Positions 1-6,340 of a stretch of DNA of 8,853 nucleotides are shown piece by piece (the stretch's first letter is position 1; every line of letters begins with the position of its first letter). The notes beneath the pieces were generated by a model that was not told the DNA's origin, made no database searches, and was given only the letters and a program-made list of their open reading frames with translations. The position numbers were made by a program, and so were the translations under genes. The DNA lies in the NCBI GenBank assembly GCA_001817615.1, contig MHIR01000003.1, positions 11,309 through 20,161 of the forward strand. Reading direction: 5' to 3'. Origin of the DNA: Candidatus Buchananbacteria bacterium RIFCSPLOWO2_02_FULL_46_11b. Its GTDB lineage: Bacteria > Patescibacteriota > Patescibacteriia > Buchananbacterales > UBA6539.

Positions 1-2718
1 ACAAAAACTAAAGTAAATGCTTTAACCATCGCCGGAATTGCGGTAATGGCGCTGACGACCACCGCGCTTTTGGGATTTTTTTCGGCTTTGGCCGCGACTT
101 CAATTTGGAAACTTGGGCAGACACCAAGTGATTTTGGCTATGAAATCCATGATTTAGCCGCGATTGGCGATTATGGCACAGTTTACAATTTAACCCATGA
201 GTGGAAACGAGTGGAATTTTTAAGGGCAGATCGGGGATTAAAACCTTATTCCGAGTATCTGGATGCCCAGGGAAATACTCTGCCGCCGCCGGTGGTAATT
301 GCCCAGCCTTTGAGTTATAAGGGCGTTCAGCCGGCCCATATCCGGATTAAAAATGTCACGAACACGGGCTTTGATTTAAAAATTGAAGAATGGGGCTATA
401 TGGACGGCGTTCACGCCAAAGAAGACGTGGGCTTTTTAGTCTGGCCCGTCTTCTCTCTATATGACGGAATTGCCGGTTTTGCGATTGAAGCCGGCGCGAT
501 AGAAACAACCCATAATTGGAGCGAGATAAAATTAAGCTTAGATTTTAAGAATTATCTGCAAGGAGAAGAGCCGGTGATTTTCACCCAAAGCCAGACTTAT
601 AACGGCGCCGATCCGATTGTGACGAGGAATAAAACGGTTAGTGATATTCCCGAATTTACTCCCATTGCTTCCGCTGCTTGCCGGGATTCCGACGGCGGAA
701 AAAATTATTATGTAAAAGGAATTACAACCAGTATAGATGGCTATTATTATGAAGATGCATGTCTTCTTACTGTAATAACATCTCAAGGTTCGATTGATAC
801 AAAAGTTAATGCTTGTTCTGGGCCACTTTGCAAATTGGCCGAAGGATATTGCACAACTAACGATGCGGTGTCAAACATTGCTTATAACTGCCCAATTGGC
901 TGCGGCTTAGGCGCTTGCCTCTCTGATAAAATTTATCAGGCGCGCCTGCAGGAAGAAGAAGCCAAAGGCGGCCATATTGCCGAAACCATCGGCTATATCG
1001 CGATTAAGCCCTTTAGCGGCCTGTTCGGCGGCGACCGGAAAGTGGAAGTCGGAACAATAAATTCCAATAATGCTTTGTGGACACTGGTTCCTTTCCGGTA
1101 TAATTTTGACAATTCGCCGTTATTTTTGGCCAATATGCAAACTTTCAACGGCGCGGATACGGCTGGCTTGCGCTATAAAGATTTGGACAATCTTAAAGCT
1201 TACATTAAAGTGGAAGAAGAGCAATCAAAAGACGCCGAGACCGGCCACGTGGCCGAGACGGCCGGCTATATCGCCATCAGCCGGCCGATTCAGGCCGTCG
1301 GCAAATTAGAAGTCTCTTTGGCCGGCGAGCCGGCGCCGCAAAAAGTAATGGCTGGCGCGCAAAATTTCACTTTTGCCAATTTGATTCTTGACGCCACAAA
1401 CTCAACTGCCGATTTGCAAGTTAATCAAGTTAAGGTGACAATTTCCACGGGTAATGGCGGCTTTCCGGCCAATCTAAGCAATTCAACTTTATGGGACGGG
1501 AGTACCCAGCTGACCGCCGCCAATGACCCGGATTCGGAATTAAGCGCCAATACAACTCCCGGCGGCGCGGCAAACGCGGTTTTTATCTTATCTTCGCCTT
1601 TGACCATTCCGGCCGGCGCCGGCAAAACTTTGACTTATAAAGCGAATATATCTTCCGCCGCGGTTTTAGGCGCGGAAATTTCCGGGGGAATACAGCCGGG
1701 CGCCGAGCCAACAGTCCAAGACGCCGGCGGCAATAAGGTTTCTCCGGCCATCAGCTATTCAGCCGGTTCAAAAATGACCGTCCACGAGGCCGCCTACTAT
1801 TATAAATTTGAAAATAACGTCCTGGACTCTTCCGGCAACGAAGCCAACGCCACGGCTTTCGGCAATCCAACCTTTGTTGCCGGCAAAACCGGCCAGGCGC
1901 TGCAATTTGACGGCGTTAACGATTATGCCGCTTTGCCAGTCAATTATCGCGGCAATTATGACCAAATCAGCCAGCTGACGGCCTGCGCCTGGTTTTATAC
2001 AAGTTCAATCTCAATGTCCAAAAACGCTTACGGCAACTGGTCGTTTGTTGACTTTGACCGCTCGGAATATTTCAGCTTTTTCATCAATGAAGCCACAGGC
2101 CAGCTGGGCTTTGCCACTCATTCAAAATCGCCGGAAGAAATCCATGATTTATACAGCCAGCGGCCATATTTATACGACGCGCGCTGGCATTTCGGCTGCG
2201 CGGTTTACGACTCGGGCAAAAAATATTTTTACCTTGACGGAAAATTAGATTACGGCCAAGGCAATGTTTCGGTTCAAACTTTCCACAGCGGCGCGCCGTT
2301 AGAAAGCGCTTTGACGCGCTTCGGCTTTATCGGCGACGGTTCAAAAGCGGCTTCGTTTAACGGCGAGGAGGAAACCAAAGCCGACCCGGCCGATACCGGC
2401 CGAAGCAACTTCTATTATTCCGGCTTAATTGACGAATTAAGGATTTATGAAAAAGCCCTTACCGAAGCGGAAATGAAAAGTTTATACTTGGATTGCGACC
2501 CGAAATATCAGGCCCTGGGCCTTGACCCGGAAAATCTGACTTACGCGCAAAAACAGCTTTTGGCTGAATTTCCGGCAATAGATACGTTGACGACTGACGG
2601 TATAAATTTTATTAAGGCCTTTGATTTAAATCCTAATAATCTTTCTGTTTGCGATAAAATTTATTTAATGGAAGAAGCGGAAGTTTTATTTAGCGACTTC
2701 TTACAGTTTACTAAATAA
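1..2718 (+). CDS. Large secreted multidomain surface protein (H-lectin-like, DSDGG-type, Ig-like, LamG and lipoprotein-like C-terminal domains), 5' partial
   Basis: The frame is open from base 1. The first Met (base 46) lies inside a hydrophobic signal segment already running in the upstream codons (Lys-rich start, then LTIAGIAVMALTTTALLGFF), so the true start is before the window. Residues counted from that Met: three similar beta modules at about 50-135, 160-320 and 335-415, with motifs such as NVTNTGF, YNGADP and GHxAExxGYIAI, resemble H-type-lectin-like repeats. The second is split by a Cys-rich insert (about 200-294; motifs CRDSDGGKNYYVKG and CPIGCGLGAC) of a kind seen in CPR and DPANN proteins. 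Residues 420-580 look like an Ig/S-layer-type beta domain (LWDGSTQLT). Residues 582-815 are a LamG/concanavalin-like fold (FDGVNDY, DGKLDYGQG, GLIDELRIYEKALT). Residues 831-882 match the small lipoproteins encoded at 4234-7264. Probably an exported carbohydrate-binding or adhesion protein; that role is inferred. No catalytic motif was seen. Confidence 0.93.
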   Translation, partial: TKTKVNALTIAGIAVMALTTTALLGFFSALAATSIWKLGQTPSDFGYEIHDLAAIGDYGTVYNLTHEWKRVEFLRADRGLKPYSEYLDAQGNTLPPPVVIAQPLSYKGVQPAHIRIKNVTNTGFDLKIEEWGYMDGVHAKEDVGFLVWPVFSLYDGIAGFAIEAGAIETTHNWSEIKLSLDFKNYLQGEEPVIFTQSQTYNGADPIVTRNKTVSDIPEFTPIASAACRDSDGGKNYYVKGITTSIDGYYYEDACLLTVITSQGSIDTKVNACSGPLCKLAEGYCTTNDAVSNIAYNCPIGCGLGACLSDKIYQARLQEEEAKGGHIAETIGYIAIKPFSGLFGGDRKVEVGTINSNNALWTLVPFRYNFDNSPLFLANMQTFNGADTAGLRYKDLDNLKAYIKVEEEQSKDAETGHVAETAGYIAISRPIQAVGKLEVSLAGEPAPQKVMAGAQNFTFANLILDATNSTADLQVNQVKVTISTGNGGFPANLSNSTLWDGSTQLTAANDPDSELSANTTPGGAANAVFILSSPLTIPAGAGKTLTYKANISSAAVLGAEISGGIQPGAEPTVQDAGGNKVSPAISYSAGSKMTVHEAAYYYKFENNVLDSSGNEANATAFGNPTFVAGKTGQALQFDGVNDYAALPVNYRGNYDQISQLTACAWFYTSSISMSKNAYGNWSFVDFDRSEYFSFFINEATGQLGFATHSKSPEEIHDLYSQRPYLYDARWHFGCAVYDSGKKYFYLDGKLDYGQGNVSVQTFHSGAPLESALTRFGFIGDGSKAASFNGEEETKADPADTGRSNFYYSGLIDELRIYEKALTEAEMKSLYLDCDPKYQALGLDPENLTYAQKQLLAEFPAIDTLTTDGINFIKAFDLNPNNLSVCDKIYLMEEAEVLFSDFLQFTK

Positions 2719-2783
2719 AAATATGAACCCTGTTAGAGTTCTATAAAGAGCGCTATAAAGGGTCGGATAAATAACAAGACACT

Positions 2784-4169
2784 ATGCTTAAGACAAACAA
2801 TAATCCAATTAAAAACTCTATTGGGGTGAACAAAAAATTATTTAGTCTGTTGTTTATCGGCCCCCTGTTTCTGCTATTATTAGCCCTTTTCGGCGTTCAC
2901 ATAGTCAAGGCATTCAATAAGGATGATATTGCTCAAATTTCAATTGGACATAGGTTTTCTTGCGGCGCTGGTGGCAGTGAAAATAGCAACTGGTACGGCG
3001 TTCCCTCTCTTTGGAGCAGACAAACTCCCAAATCAACCTTCTTTAATGGCTGTATAGAGGTTGTGGGCCATACGATTACCAGTCCCGGCGGCTGCAAGGT
3101 TTTTGGCTGCGGCACCGACGAAAGCCTAAAATGCGAGACTTTAGAATATTCACGCTTATTCACATACACTGACAGCGCTTATGACCCGCTCTTATTCTAT
3201 AATCGCAAAGAATTTTGCCTTAAATGCAATGCAGAAGTAGAGGAAGTAGTGGAAGAAGGAATTGGCACAAGTGGTAAATGGATAACGGTGTATGATACTT
3301 ATAAATATAAAAATAAATGCGCGATGTATAAAGACAAAAAATGCGCCAATCCTTGTCCCGAGACTTGCCCGGCGCAAAAGTGCGAGGAGATTGATAAAAA
3401 TGGAGACGGGGATATTATAGACGAAACTGATTATAAATGCGTTTTGGCCGTCGCCGCCGCGCCGGCCGGCGCGGCCCCAATCGCCTACGGGAGCCAAACC
3501 GCGGCGGCGGCCGGCGAGAAACCAATTGGGGTGGTATTAGCCGCCAGTACTAATGCGTCTTCAGACCCTGGCTGTAAATGCTTGGTTGATAGCAAAAATT
3601 TTACCTGGTGCCCGGTGAATACGCAAGATAAATGTTGTCCGCCGAATTGGTCATGTAAACCAGATGGGGTTAAAAAAGCGAAAAATGCCATTTGTTGCTC
3701 TCCTGACGAAGAGCTTAAAAATAATGTAAAGAATTATTGCAGCCGCCTCAAATGTGAATCAACCCCAAAAACACCGCAATTTTGCAGCGGCTCTTTATAT
3801 AATGCATGTTGCAAACCTTCACCTGAAAATACCTGCGGCGAATTTACGGTAAAGGTGGGATGGCCCATAGCCATACCGATGGGAACAGTTGCTTATTGCA
3901 AGACGGATTCCGCTTGTACTAAGGGCAAACCCGGCTATTGTGCCGAAGGAGTTTGTTGCCTGCTTGGCCAAGCCTGTAAAGAAAAAAACGGCCTGCAATG
4001 GTGCCAGCCAAAAGACGAAACTCAATGCAATACCGCCAGCGGTGAAACATTCTGTCCAGGAGAAGGGGAATTCAGCGGGGGCAATGAAGATGAAAGAAAT
4101 CTCTGTTGTCCTTCCGGCCAATCCTGTCTTCACATGCCAAATGGCTACCCTTATTGTTTAGCCATATAA
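2784..4169 (+). CDS. Secreted Cys-rich protein with EF-hand-like loop and granulin-like CC motifs
   Basis: The 461 aa protein has a basic N-terminus, a hydrophobic stretch at about 19-41 and a plausible signal cleavage after IVKA (residue 43), so it should be exported. It contains about 40 cysteines. Residues 179-219 are CAMYKDKKCANPCPETCPAQ followed by a Ca-binding-like loop DKNGDGDIIDE, then an Ala/Gly-rich linker (220-258). The C-terminal half has three modules of the type FC..CC....C....YC (about 276-305, 334-372, 424-458), with motifs KCCPPNWSC and LCCPSGQSC resembling granulin or knottin half-domains. Disulfide bonding outside the cell is inferred. No clear Shine-Dalgarno site precedes the ATG; a GTG at 2826, just before the Lys-Lys of the signal peptide, is an alternative start. 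The 65-base gap from the previous stop holds a 12-bp near-tandem repeat (CTATAAAG at 2741 and 2753) and no clear terminator. Function unknown. A paralogue lies at 6149-6970. Confidence 0.9.
   Translation: MLKTNNNPIKNSIGVNKKLFSLLFIGPLFLLLLALFGVHIVKAFNKDDIAQISIGHRFSCGAGGSENSNWYGVPSLWSRQTPKSTFFNGCIEVVGHTITSPGGCKVFGCGTDESLKCETLEYSRLFTYTDSAYDPLLFYNRKEFCLKCNAEVEEVVEEGIGTSGKWITVYDTYKYKNKCAMYKDKKCANPCPETCPAQKCEEIDKNGDGDIIDETDYKCVLAVAAAPAGAAPIAYGSQTAAAAGEKPIGVVLAASTNASSDPGCKCLVDSKNFTWCPVNTQDKCCPPNWSCKPDGVKKAKNAICCSPDEELKNNVKNYCSRLKCESTPKTPQFCSGSLYNACCKPSPENTCGEFTVKVGWPIAIPMGTVAYCKTDSACTKGKPGYCAEGVCCLLGQACKEKNGLQWCQPKDETQCNTASGETFCPGEGEFSGGNEDERNLCCPSGQSCLHMPNGYPYCLAI
3312..3515 (+). repeat. Near-identical block shared with 6137-6340 (copy 1)
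   Basis: 204 bases encoding NKCAMYKDKK through the EF-hand-like loop and Ala-rich linker match 6137-6340 with 14 differences and no gaps by my count (about 93%). Both flanks diverge sharply. This suggests recent duplication or gene conversion limited to this segment. Confidence 0.85.
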
Positions 4170-4205
4170 AAAACGCTCATAAATGGCACCGACCATTTAT
4201 GAGCG
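4168..4205 (-). terminator. Rho-independent terminator of lipoprotein gene A
   Basis: A perfect 13-bp stem (CGCTCATAAATGG at 4174-4186 with CCATTTATGAGCG at 4193-4205) and a 6-base loop. On the minus strand it is followed by a T run (A run 4168-4173 on +). The T run overlaps the stop codon of the convergent Cys-rich gene (4167-4169). The plus side has only a weak T stretch, so it mainly serves the minus strand. Confidence 0.9.
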
Positions 4206-4233
4206 CCTCAGTTTAACGCACGCCCGCCGCCGC

Positions 4234-4476
4234 TTACCTGCACATCATAATCGCGGCGGAGAGTGCCTGACCCTCTTTCATCACCTTAACCTTGTCTTCC
4301 AGGGAGAGGTGATTTGGGTCAAGACCAAAAGCCTTGATGAAATTAATGTCATCAACCGAGAGACGGTCAATGGCATTAAATTCCCGCACAAGGGCGCGGT
4401 CTTGCTTTGACAGCGTGCCGCAGCCAGTCGCGAGAACGACGATCAGAACGATACAAAGAACAATGATTTTTTTCAT
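4234..4476 (-). CDS. Small lipoprotein A of the array
   Basis: 80 aa. The N-terminus is a lipoprotein signal peptide (MKKIIVLCIVLIVVLATGC) with the lipidated Cys at residue 19. The mature part is one ~55 aa domain: SKQDRALVREFNAIDRLS, VDDINFIKAFGLDPNHLS, then a DKVKVMKEG helix. It looks like three short helices, each with an acidic or Ser N-cap. The same domain ends the large secreted protein at 1-2718 (NFIKAF is shared exactly). The ATG at 4476 is chosen because AGGAGG lies 7 bases before it and a promoter further up; a longer in-frame Met to 4653 would run through both. Expected to be membrane-anchored and outward-facing. No named family is recognised and the function is unknown. Confidence 0.92.
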   Translation of the reverse strand: MKKIIVLCIVLIVVLATGCGTLSKQDRALVREFNAIDRLSVDDINFIKAFGLDPNHLSLEDKVKVMKEGQALSAAIMMCR

Positions 4477-4575
4477 GATAAACCCTCCTTTCGAGGTGTT
4501 TTTGTTGTTTTTGGCCACATTTTGGCCGCTTTTATTGACTATTTGTAGTATACCATATTCTACAGACTTTGTCAA
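4477..4575 (-). promoter_or_regulatory. Sigma70-type promoter and conserved leader of lipoprotein gene A
   Basis: Minus-strand -35 TTGACA (4570-4575), a 17-bp spacer and -10 TATACT (4547-4552) with an upstream TGG that makes an extended -10. The leader is about 60 nt and holds two GGCCAAAA direct repeats (4520-4527 and 4509-4516, 11 bases apart), then AGGAGG 7 bases before the ATG. The same layout recurs before genes B, C and D. Confidence 0.88.
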
Positions 4576-4611
4576 GAATTCAAGGTAATTTTTTGGCATT
4601 AAAAAATATAA

Positions 4612-4686
4612 AGAAATCGGTGTTGTGATTCCGGCCGGCAATGCCTCCATCATCCAAACGGCTATCCTTACTGTAAGGATTTATAA
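4612..4686 (+). pseudogene. 3'-end remnant (stub 1) of a Cys-rich gene
   Basis: 75 bases still read in frame as RNRCCDSGRQCLHHPNGYPY plus CKDL and a stop. This matches the C-terminus of the protein at 2784-4169 (RNLCCPSGQSCLHMPNGYPY, CLAI). A stop codon lies immediately upstream in frame (4609-4611), so only the last 24 codons survive. The remnant sits convergent to lipoprotein B, as the full gene does to A. Confidence 0.82.
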
Positions 4687-4690
4687 AAAT

Positions 4691-4725
4691 AAAAAAAACG
4701 CCCATGCATAAACAACACATGAGCG
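4691..4725 (-). terminator. Terminator of lipoprotein gene B
   Basis: Stem CGCCCATG (4699-4706) with CATGAGCG (4718-4725), one mismatch, 11-base loop. It is followed on the minus strand by eight T (A run 4691-4698). It lies just beyond the stop of stub 1. Confidence 0.8.
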
Positions 4726-4760
4726 TAGCGTTACCAAAAAATTATAAGGTATGATCCAGA

Positions 4761-4997
4761 TTAAGGTATAATCCAGGGAGAAACCTTTTTGCTCTCCTCC
4801 ATCACCTTCAACTTATCCTTTGCGGACAAGTGGTTCGGATCAAGACCCATCTCCTTAATAGACCTGACGTCATAAGCTGTGAGCTTAATGGCATCAAACC
4901 TCTTCACTGCGTCGCATTCCTCCGGCGACAGGACCAGTGTGGCGCAGCCGGCCGCGAGAATGGCAAGAACGATGCAAAGAACAACGATTTTCTTCAT
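4761..4997 (-). CDS. Small lipoprotein B of the array
   Basis: 78 aa with lipoprotein signal MKKIVVLCIVLAILAAGC (Cys 18), then ATLVLSPEECDAVKRFDAIK and LTAYDVRSIKEMGLDPNHLS, ending in a DKLKVMEES helix. It belongs to the same family as A but to the LSPEE subtype shared with D and E. It is the most divergent in the middle helix (DVRSIKEM where others have DINFIKAF) and carries an extra Cys within the domain (PEEC). AGGAGG lies 7 bases before the ATG. It has its own promoter and terminator, so it is a single-gene transcript. Function unknown; a surface-anchored lipoprotein is likely. Confidence 0.9.
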   Translation of the reverse strand: MKKIVVLCIVLAILAAGCATLVLSPEECDAVKRFDAIKLTAYDVRSIKEMGLDPNHLSAKDKLKVMEESKKVSPWIIP

Positions 4998-5095
4998 GAT
5001 AAACCCTCCTTTTGGGTGTTTTTTCTGTTTTTGGCCATATTTTGGCCACTTTTATTGACTATTTGTAGTATACCATATTCTACAAACTTTGTCAA
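4998..5095 (-). promoter_or_regulatory. Promoter and conserved leader of lipoprotein gene B
   Basis: -35 TTGACA (5090-5095), 17-bp spacer, -10 TATACT (5067-5072). GGCCAAAA direct repeats at 5040-5047 and 5029-5036, 11 bases apart. The -10 region sits in an inverted repeat, TTTGTAG with CTACAAA (11 bases between), which has perfect 7-bp arms in this copy. Confidence 0.88.
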
Positions 5096-5136
5096 GAATT
5101 AAAGAGCAGCTAATTTTTTTGGCATTAGAAAATAAA

Positions 5137-5211
5137 AGAAATCGGCGCTGTGATTCCGGCCAATCCTGTCTTCACATGCCAAATGGCTACCCTTATTGTT
5201 TGGCCATATAA
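5137..5211 (+). pseudogene. 3'-end remnant (stub 2) of a Cys-rich gene, mosaic
   Basis: 75 bases reading RNRRCDSG then QSCLHMPNGYPYCLAI and stop. The first third resembles stub 1. From 5154 onward it is almost identical to the 3' end of the gene at 2784-4169 (3 differences in 75 bases, running on into the terminator). This mosaic marks the likely crossover point of the unit duplication. Confidence 0.85.
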
Positions 5212-5240
5212 AAAGCGCTCGTAAATGGTACATGAGCGCT
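5209..5240 (-). terminator. Terminator of lipoprotein gene C
   Basis: Stem AGCGCTC (5214-5220) with GAGCGCT (5234-5240), 13-base loop, T run on the minus strand from the A run at 5210-5214. It is a shortened version of the hairpin at 4174-4205. Confidence 0.78.
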
Positions 5241-5269
5241 GTGTATACTTTTCGGGACGGATTAATGTA

Positions 5270-5500
5270 TTAATACATGATGAGGATGAATACCTTATCC
5301 ATCTCCTCCATCACCTTGACCTTTTCTTTCAAGGTGAGATGATTTGGGTCAAGACCCAAGTCTTTGATAAAATCAATTTCATCGGCCGTGAGGCTGATCT
5401 TATTGAATTCCCGCACAAGGGCGCGGTCTTGCTTTGACAGCGTGGCGCAGCCGGCCGCGAGAACGACAATCAGAACGATACAAAGAACGATTTTTTTCAT
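5270..5500 (-). CDS. Small lipoprotein C of the array
   Basis: 76 aa with signal MKKIVLCIVLIVVLAAGC (Cys 18), then ATLSKQDRALVREFNKISLT, ADEIDFIKDLGLDPNHLTLK and EKVKVMEEMDKVFILIMY. It is very close to lipoprotein A through the SKQDRALVREFN segment at both protein and DNA level, supporting a direct A-to-C duplication. The tail after the last helix is more hydrophobic than in its paralogues. AGGAGG precedes the ATG by 7 bases. Single-gene transcript with its own promoter and terminator. Function unknown. Confidence 0.92.
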   Translation of the reverse strand: MKKIVLCIVLIVVLAAGCATLSKQDRALVREFNKISLTADEIDFIKDLGLDPNHLTLKEKVKVMEEMDKVFILIMY

Positions 5501-5597
5501 GCTAAACCCTCCTTATTGGGTGTTTTGTTGTTTTTGGCCATTTTTGGCCACTATTATTGACTATTTGTAGTATACCATATTCTACAGACTTTGTCAA
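5501..5597 (-). promoter_or_regulatory. Promoter and conserved leader of lipoprotein gene C
   Basis: -35 TTGACA (5592-5597), 17-bp spacer, -10 TATACT (5569-5574). GGCCAAAA direct repeats at 5542-5549 and 5532-5539, 10 bases apart instead of 11. Confidence 0.88.
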
Positions 5598-5611
5598 GGA
5601 TTTAATTTTGA

Positions 5612-5675
5612 GCATTAAAAAAAGAAGGCTGCGATTGCAACCTTTAAATAAAACCGGATCAAATGGCTGCCTTTA
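5612..5675 (+). pseudogene. Decayed 3'-end remnant (stub 3) of a Cys-rich gene
   Basis: The left end (GCATTAAAAAA, then GGCTGCGATT) matches the left flank and start of stubs 1 and 2. CAAATGGCTGCCTTTA at 5660-5675 matches the CCAAATGGCTACCCTTATT region encoding PNGYPY. The reading frame is broken. It overlaps the stop codon of lipoprotein D, and its left part now forms that gene's terminator. Confidence 0.6.
5617..5644 (-). terminator. Terminator of lipoprotein gene D
   Basis: Stem AAGGCTGC (5625-5632) with GCAACCTT (5637-5644), 8 bp with one G-U pair on the transcript and a 4-base loop, followed on the minus strand by a T run (A run 5617-5623). It is built from remnant sequence and unrelated in stem sequence to the terminators of A to C. 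Confidence 0.75.
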
Positions 5676-5912
5676 AAACGCATAGGATCGGGCAACCACT
5701 TCCGCCTCGCGCATAACGAACGCCTTGTCCCTATTCGACAAATCATTCGGATTAAGACCAAGGCCTTTGATAAAATTAATGTCATCGGCCTCGAGATGGT
5801 CAATGGAATTGAATTGTTTCACCAATTCACGTTCCTCCGGCGACAGGACCAGCGTGGCGCAGCCGGCCGCGAGAATGGCAAGGACGATGCAAAGAGCAAC
5901 GATTTTCTTCAT
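5673..5912 (-). CDS. Small lipoprotein D of the array
   Basis: 79 aa with signal MKKIVALCIVLAILAAGC (Cys 18), then ATLVLSPEERELVKQFNSID, HLEADDINFIKGLGLNPNDL and SNRDKAFVMREAEVVARSYAF. Of the five, I aligned this one to the C-terminal 52 residues of the large protein ending at 2718: 25 of 52 identical with no gap, including INFIK, LNPN, LS.DK and EAEV. Subtype as B. AGGAGG lies 7 bases before the ATG. Own promoter and terminator. Expected to be a lipid-anchored surface protein; function unknown. Confidence 0.92.
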   Translation of the reverse strand: MKKIVALCIVLAILAAGCATLVLSPEERELVKQFNSIDHLEADDINFIKGLGLNPNDLSNRDKAFVMREAEVVARSYAF

Positions 5913-6010
5913 GCTAAACCCTCCTTTCAGGGTATTTTGTTGTTTTTAGCCGCATTTTAGCCTATTTTATTGACTATTTGTAGTATACCATATTCTATAA
6001 ACTTTGTCAA
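5913..6010 (-). promoter_or_regulatory. Promoter and variant leader of lipoprotein gene D
   Basis: -35 TTGACA (6005-6010), 17-bp spacer, -10 TATACT (5982-5987). The leader direct repeats read GGCTAAAA (5955-5962 and 5944-5951), so both half-sites carry the same C-to-T change relative to the other genes. Confidence 0.87.
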
Positions 6011-6136
6011 GTTTTTTAAAGCGGCTGTCAATGGAGAGTTAAAATGTCATACCTGGCGGGATTTAAAAATGTTATACTTTGACGGTTTGTAAGACTGGCT
6101 GTTTAACGGTGGCACAACGTAAAAAAAGCTGGATAC

Positions 6137-6340
6137 AATAAATGCGCGATGTATAAAGACAAAAAATGCGCCAATCCTTGTCCCGAGACTTGCCCGGCGC
6201 AGAAGTGCGAGGAGTTTGATGGAAATGGAGACGGGGATATTATAGACGAAACTGATTATAGATGCGTTTTAGCCACCGCCGCCGCGCCTACAGCGGCGGC
6301 CCCAATCGCCTATGGGAGCCAAACCGCGGCGGCGGCCGGC
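6137..6340 (+). repeat. Near-identical block shared with 3312-3515 (copy 2)
   Basis: Partner of 3312-3515, 14 differences in 204 bases. It begins near the start of the truncated gene and covers its first 64 codons plus four codons upstream. Confidence 0.85.

Larger units (their letters stand above)
4112..5153. repeat. Tandem duplicated two-cassette unit, copy 1 (Cys-rich 3' end, lipoprotein A, stub, lipoprotein B)
   Basis: The order Cys-rich 3' end / lipoprotein A / stub 1 / lipoprotein B is repeated as stub 2 / lipoprotein C / stub 3 / lipoprotein D in 5154-6010. A resembles C (both TLSKQDRALVREFN) and B resembles D (both ATLVLSPEE). The starts of the two units, 4112-4186 and 5154-5228, differ at only 3 of 75 positions. 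The alternation fits a single tandem duplication of a dimeric unit. The boundaries are approximate. Confidence 0.65.
5154..6010. repeat. Tandem duplicated two-cassette unit, copy 2 (stub 2, lipoprotein C, stub 3, lipoprotein D)
   Basis: Second copy of the unit described at 4112-5153. Lipoprotein C matches A and D matches B in subtype. The C-to-D gap is about 110 bases shorter than the A-to-B gap, and the middle stub is more decayed, so copy 2 has lost sequence around 5600-5675. Confidence 0.65.

Noticed and set aside
4537..4575. Plus-strand promoter reading TTGACT within the lipoprotein promoter regions (divergent promoter)
   Set aside because: The matching -10 would be poor (TATTCT at 15 bases) and only stubs lie downstream; the minus-strand reading is near-consensus and explains the conservation.
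4234..4653. Longer 139-residue reading of lipoprotein gene A
   Set aside because: The extra N-terminal part runs back through the ribosome site, leader and promoter; the paralogues all start at the MKKI signal peptide.
4112..6010. CRISPR-like array (regular repeats with unique parts)
   Set aside because: The repeats are whole promoters and genes about 400-520 bases apart, not short direct repeats with spacers, and no Cas-like gene is present.
6044..6082. 12-codon frame MSYLAGFKNVIL with a GGAGAG site upstream of the truncated Cys-rich gene
   Set aside because: Too short to support as a gene; it is in frame with 6149-6970 but separated by two stops.
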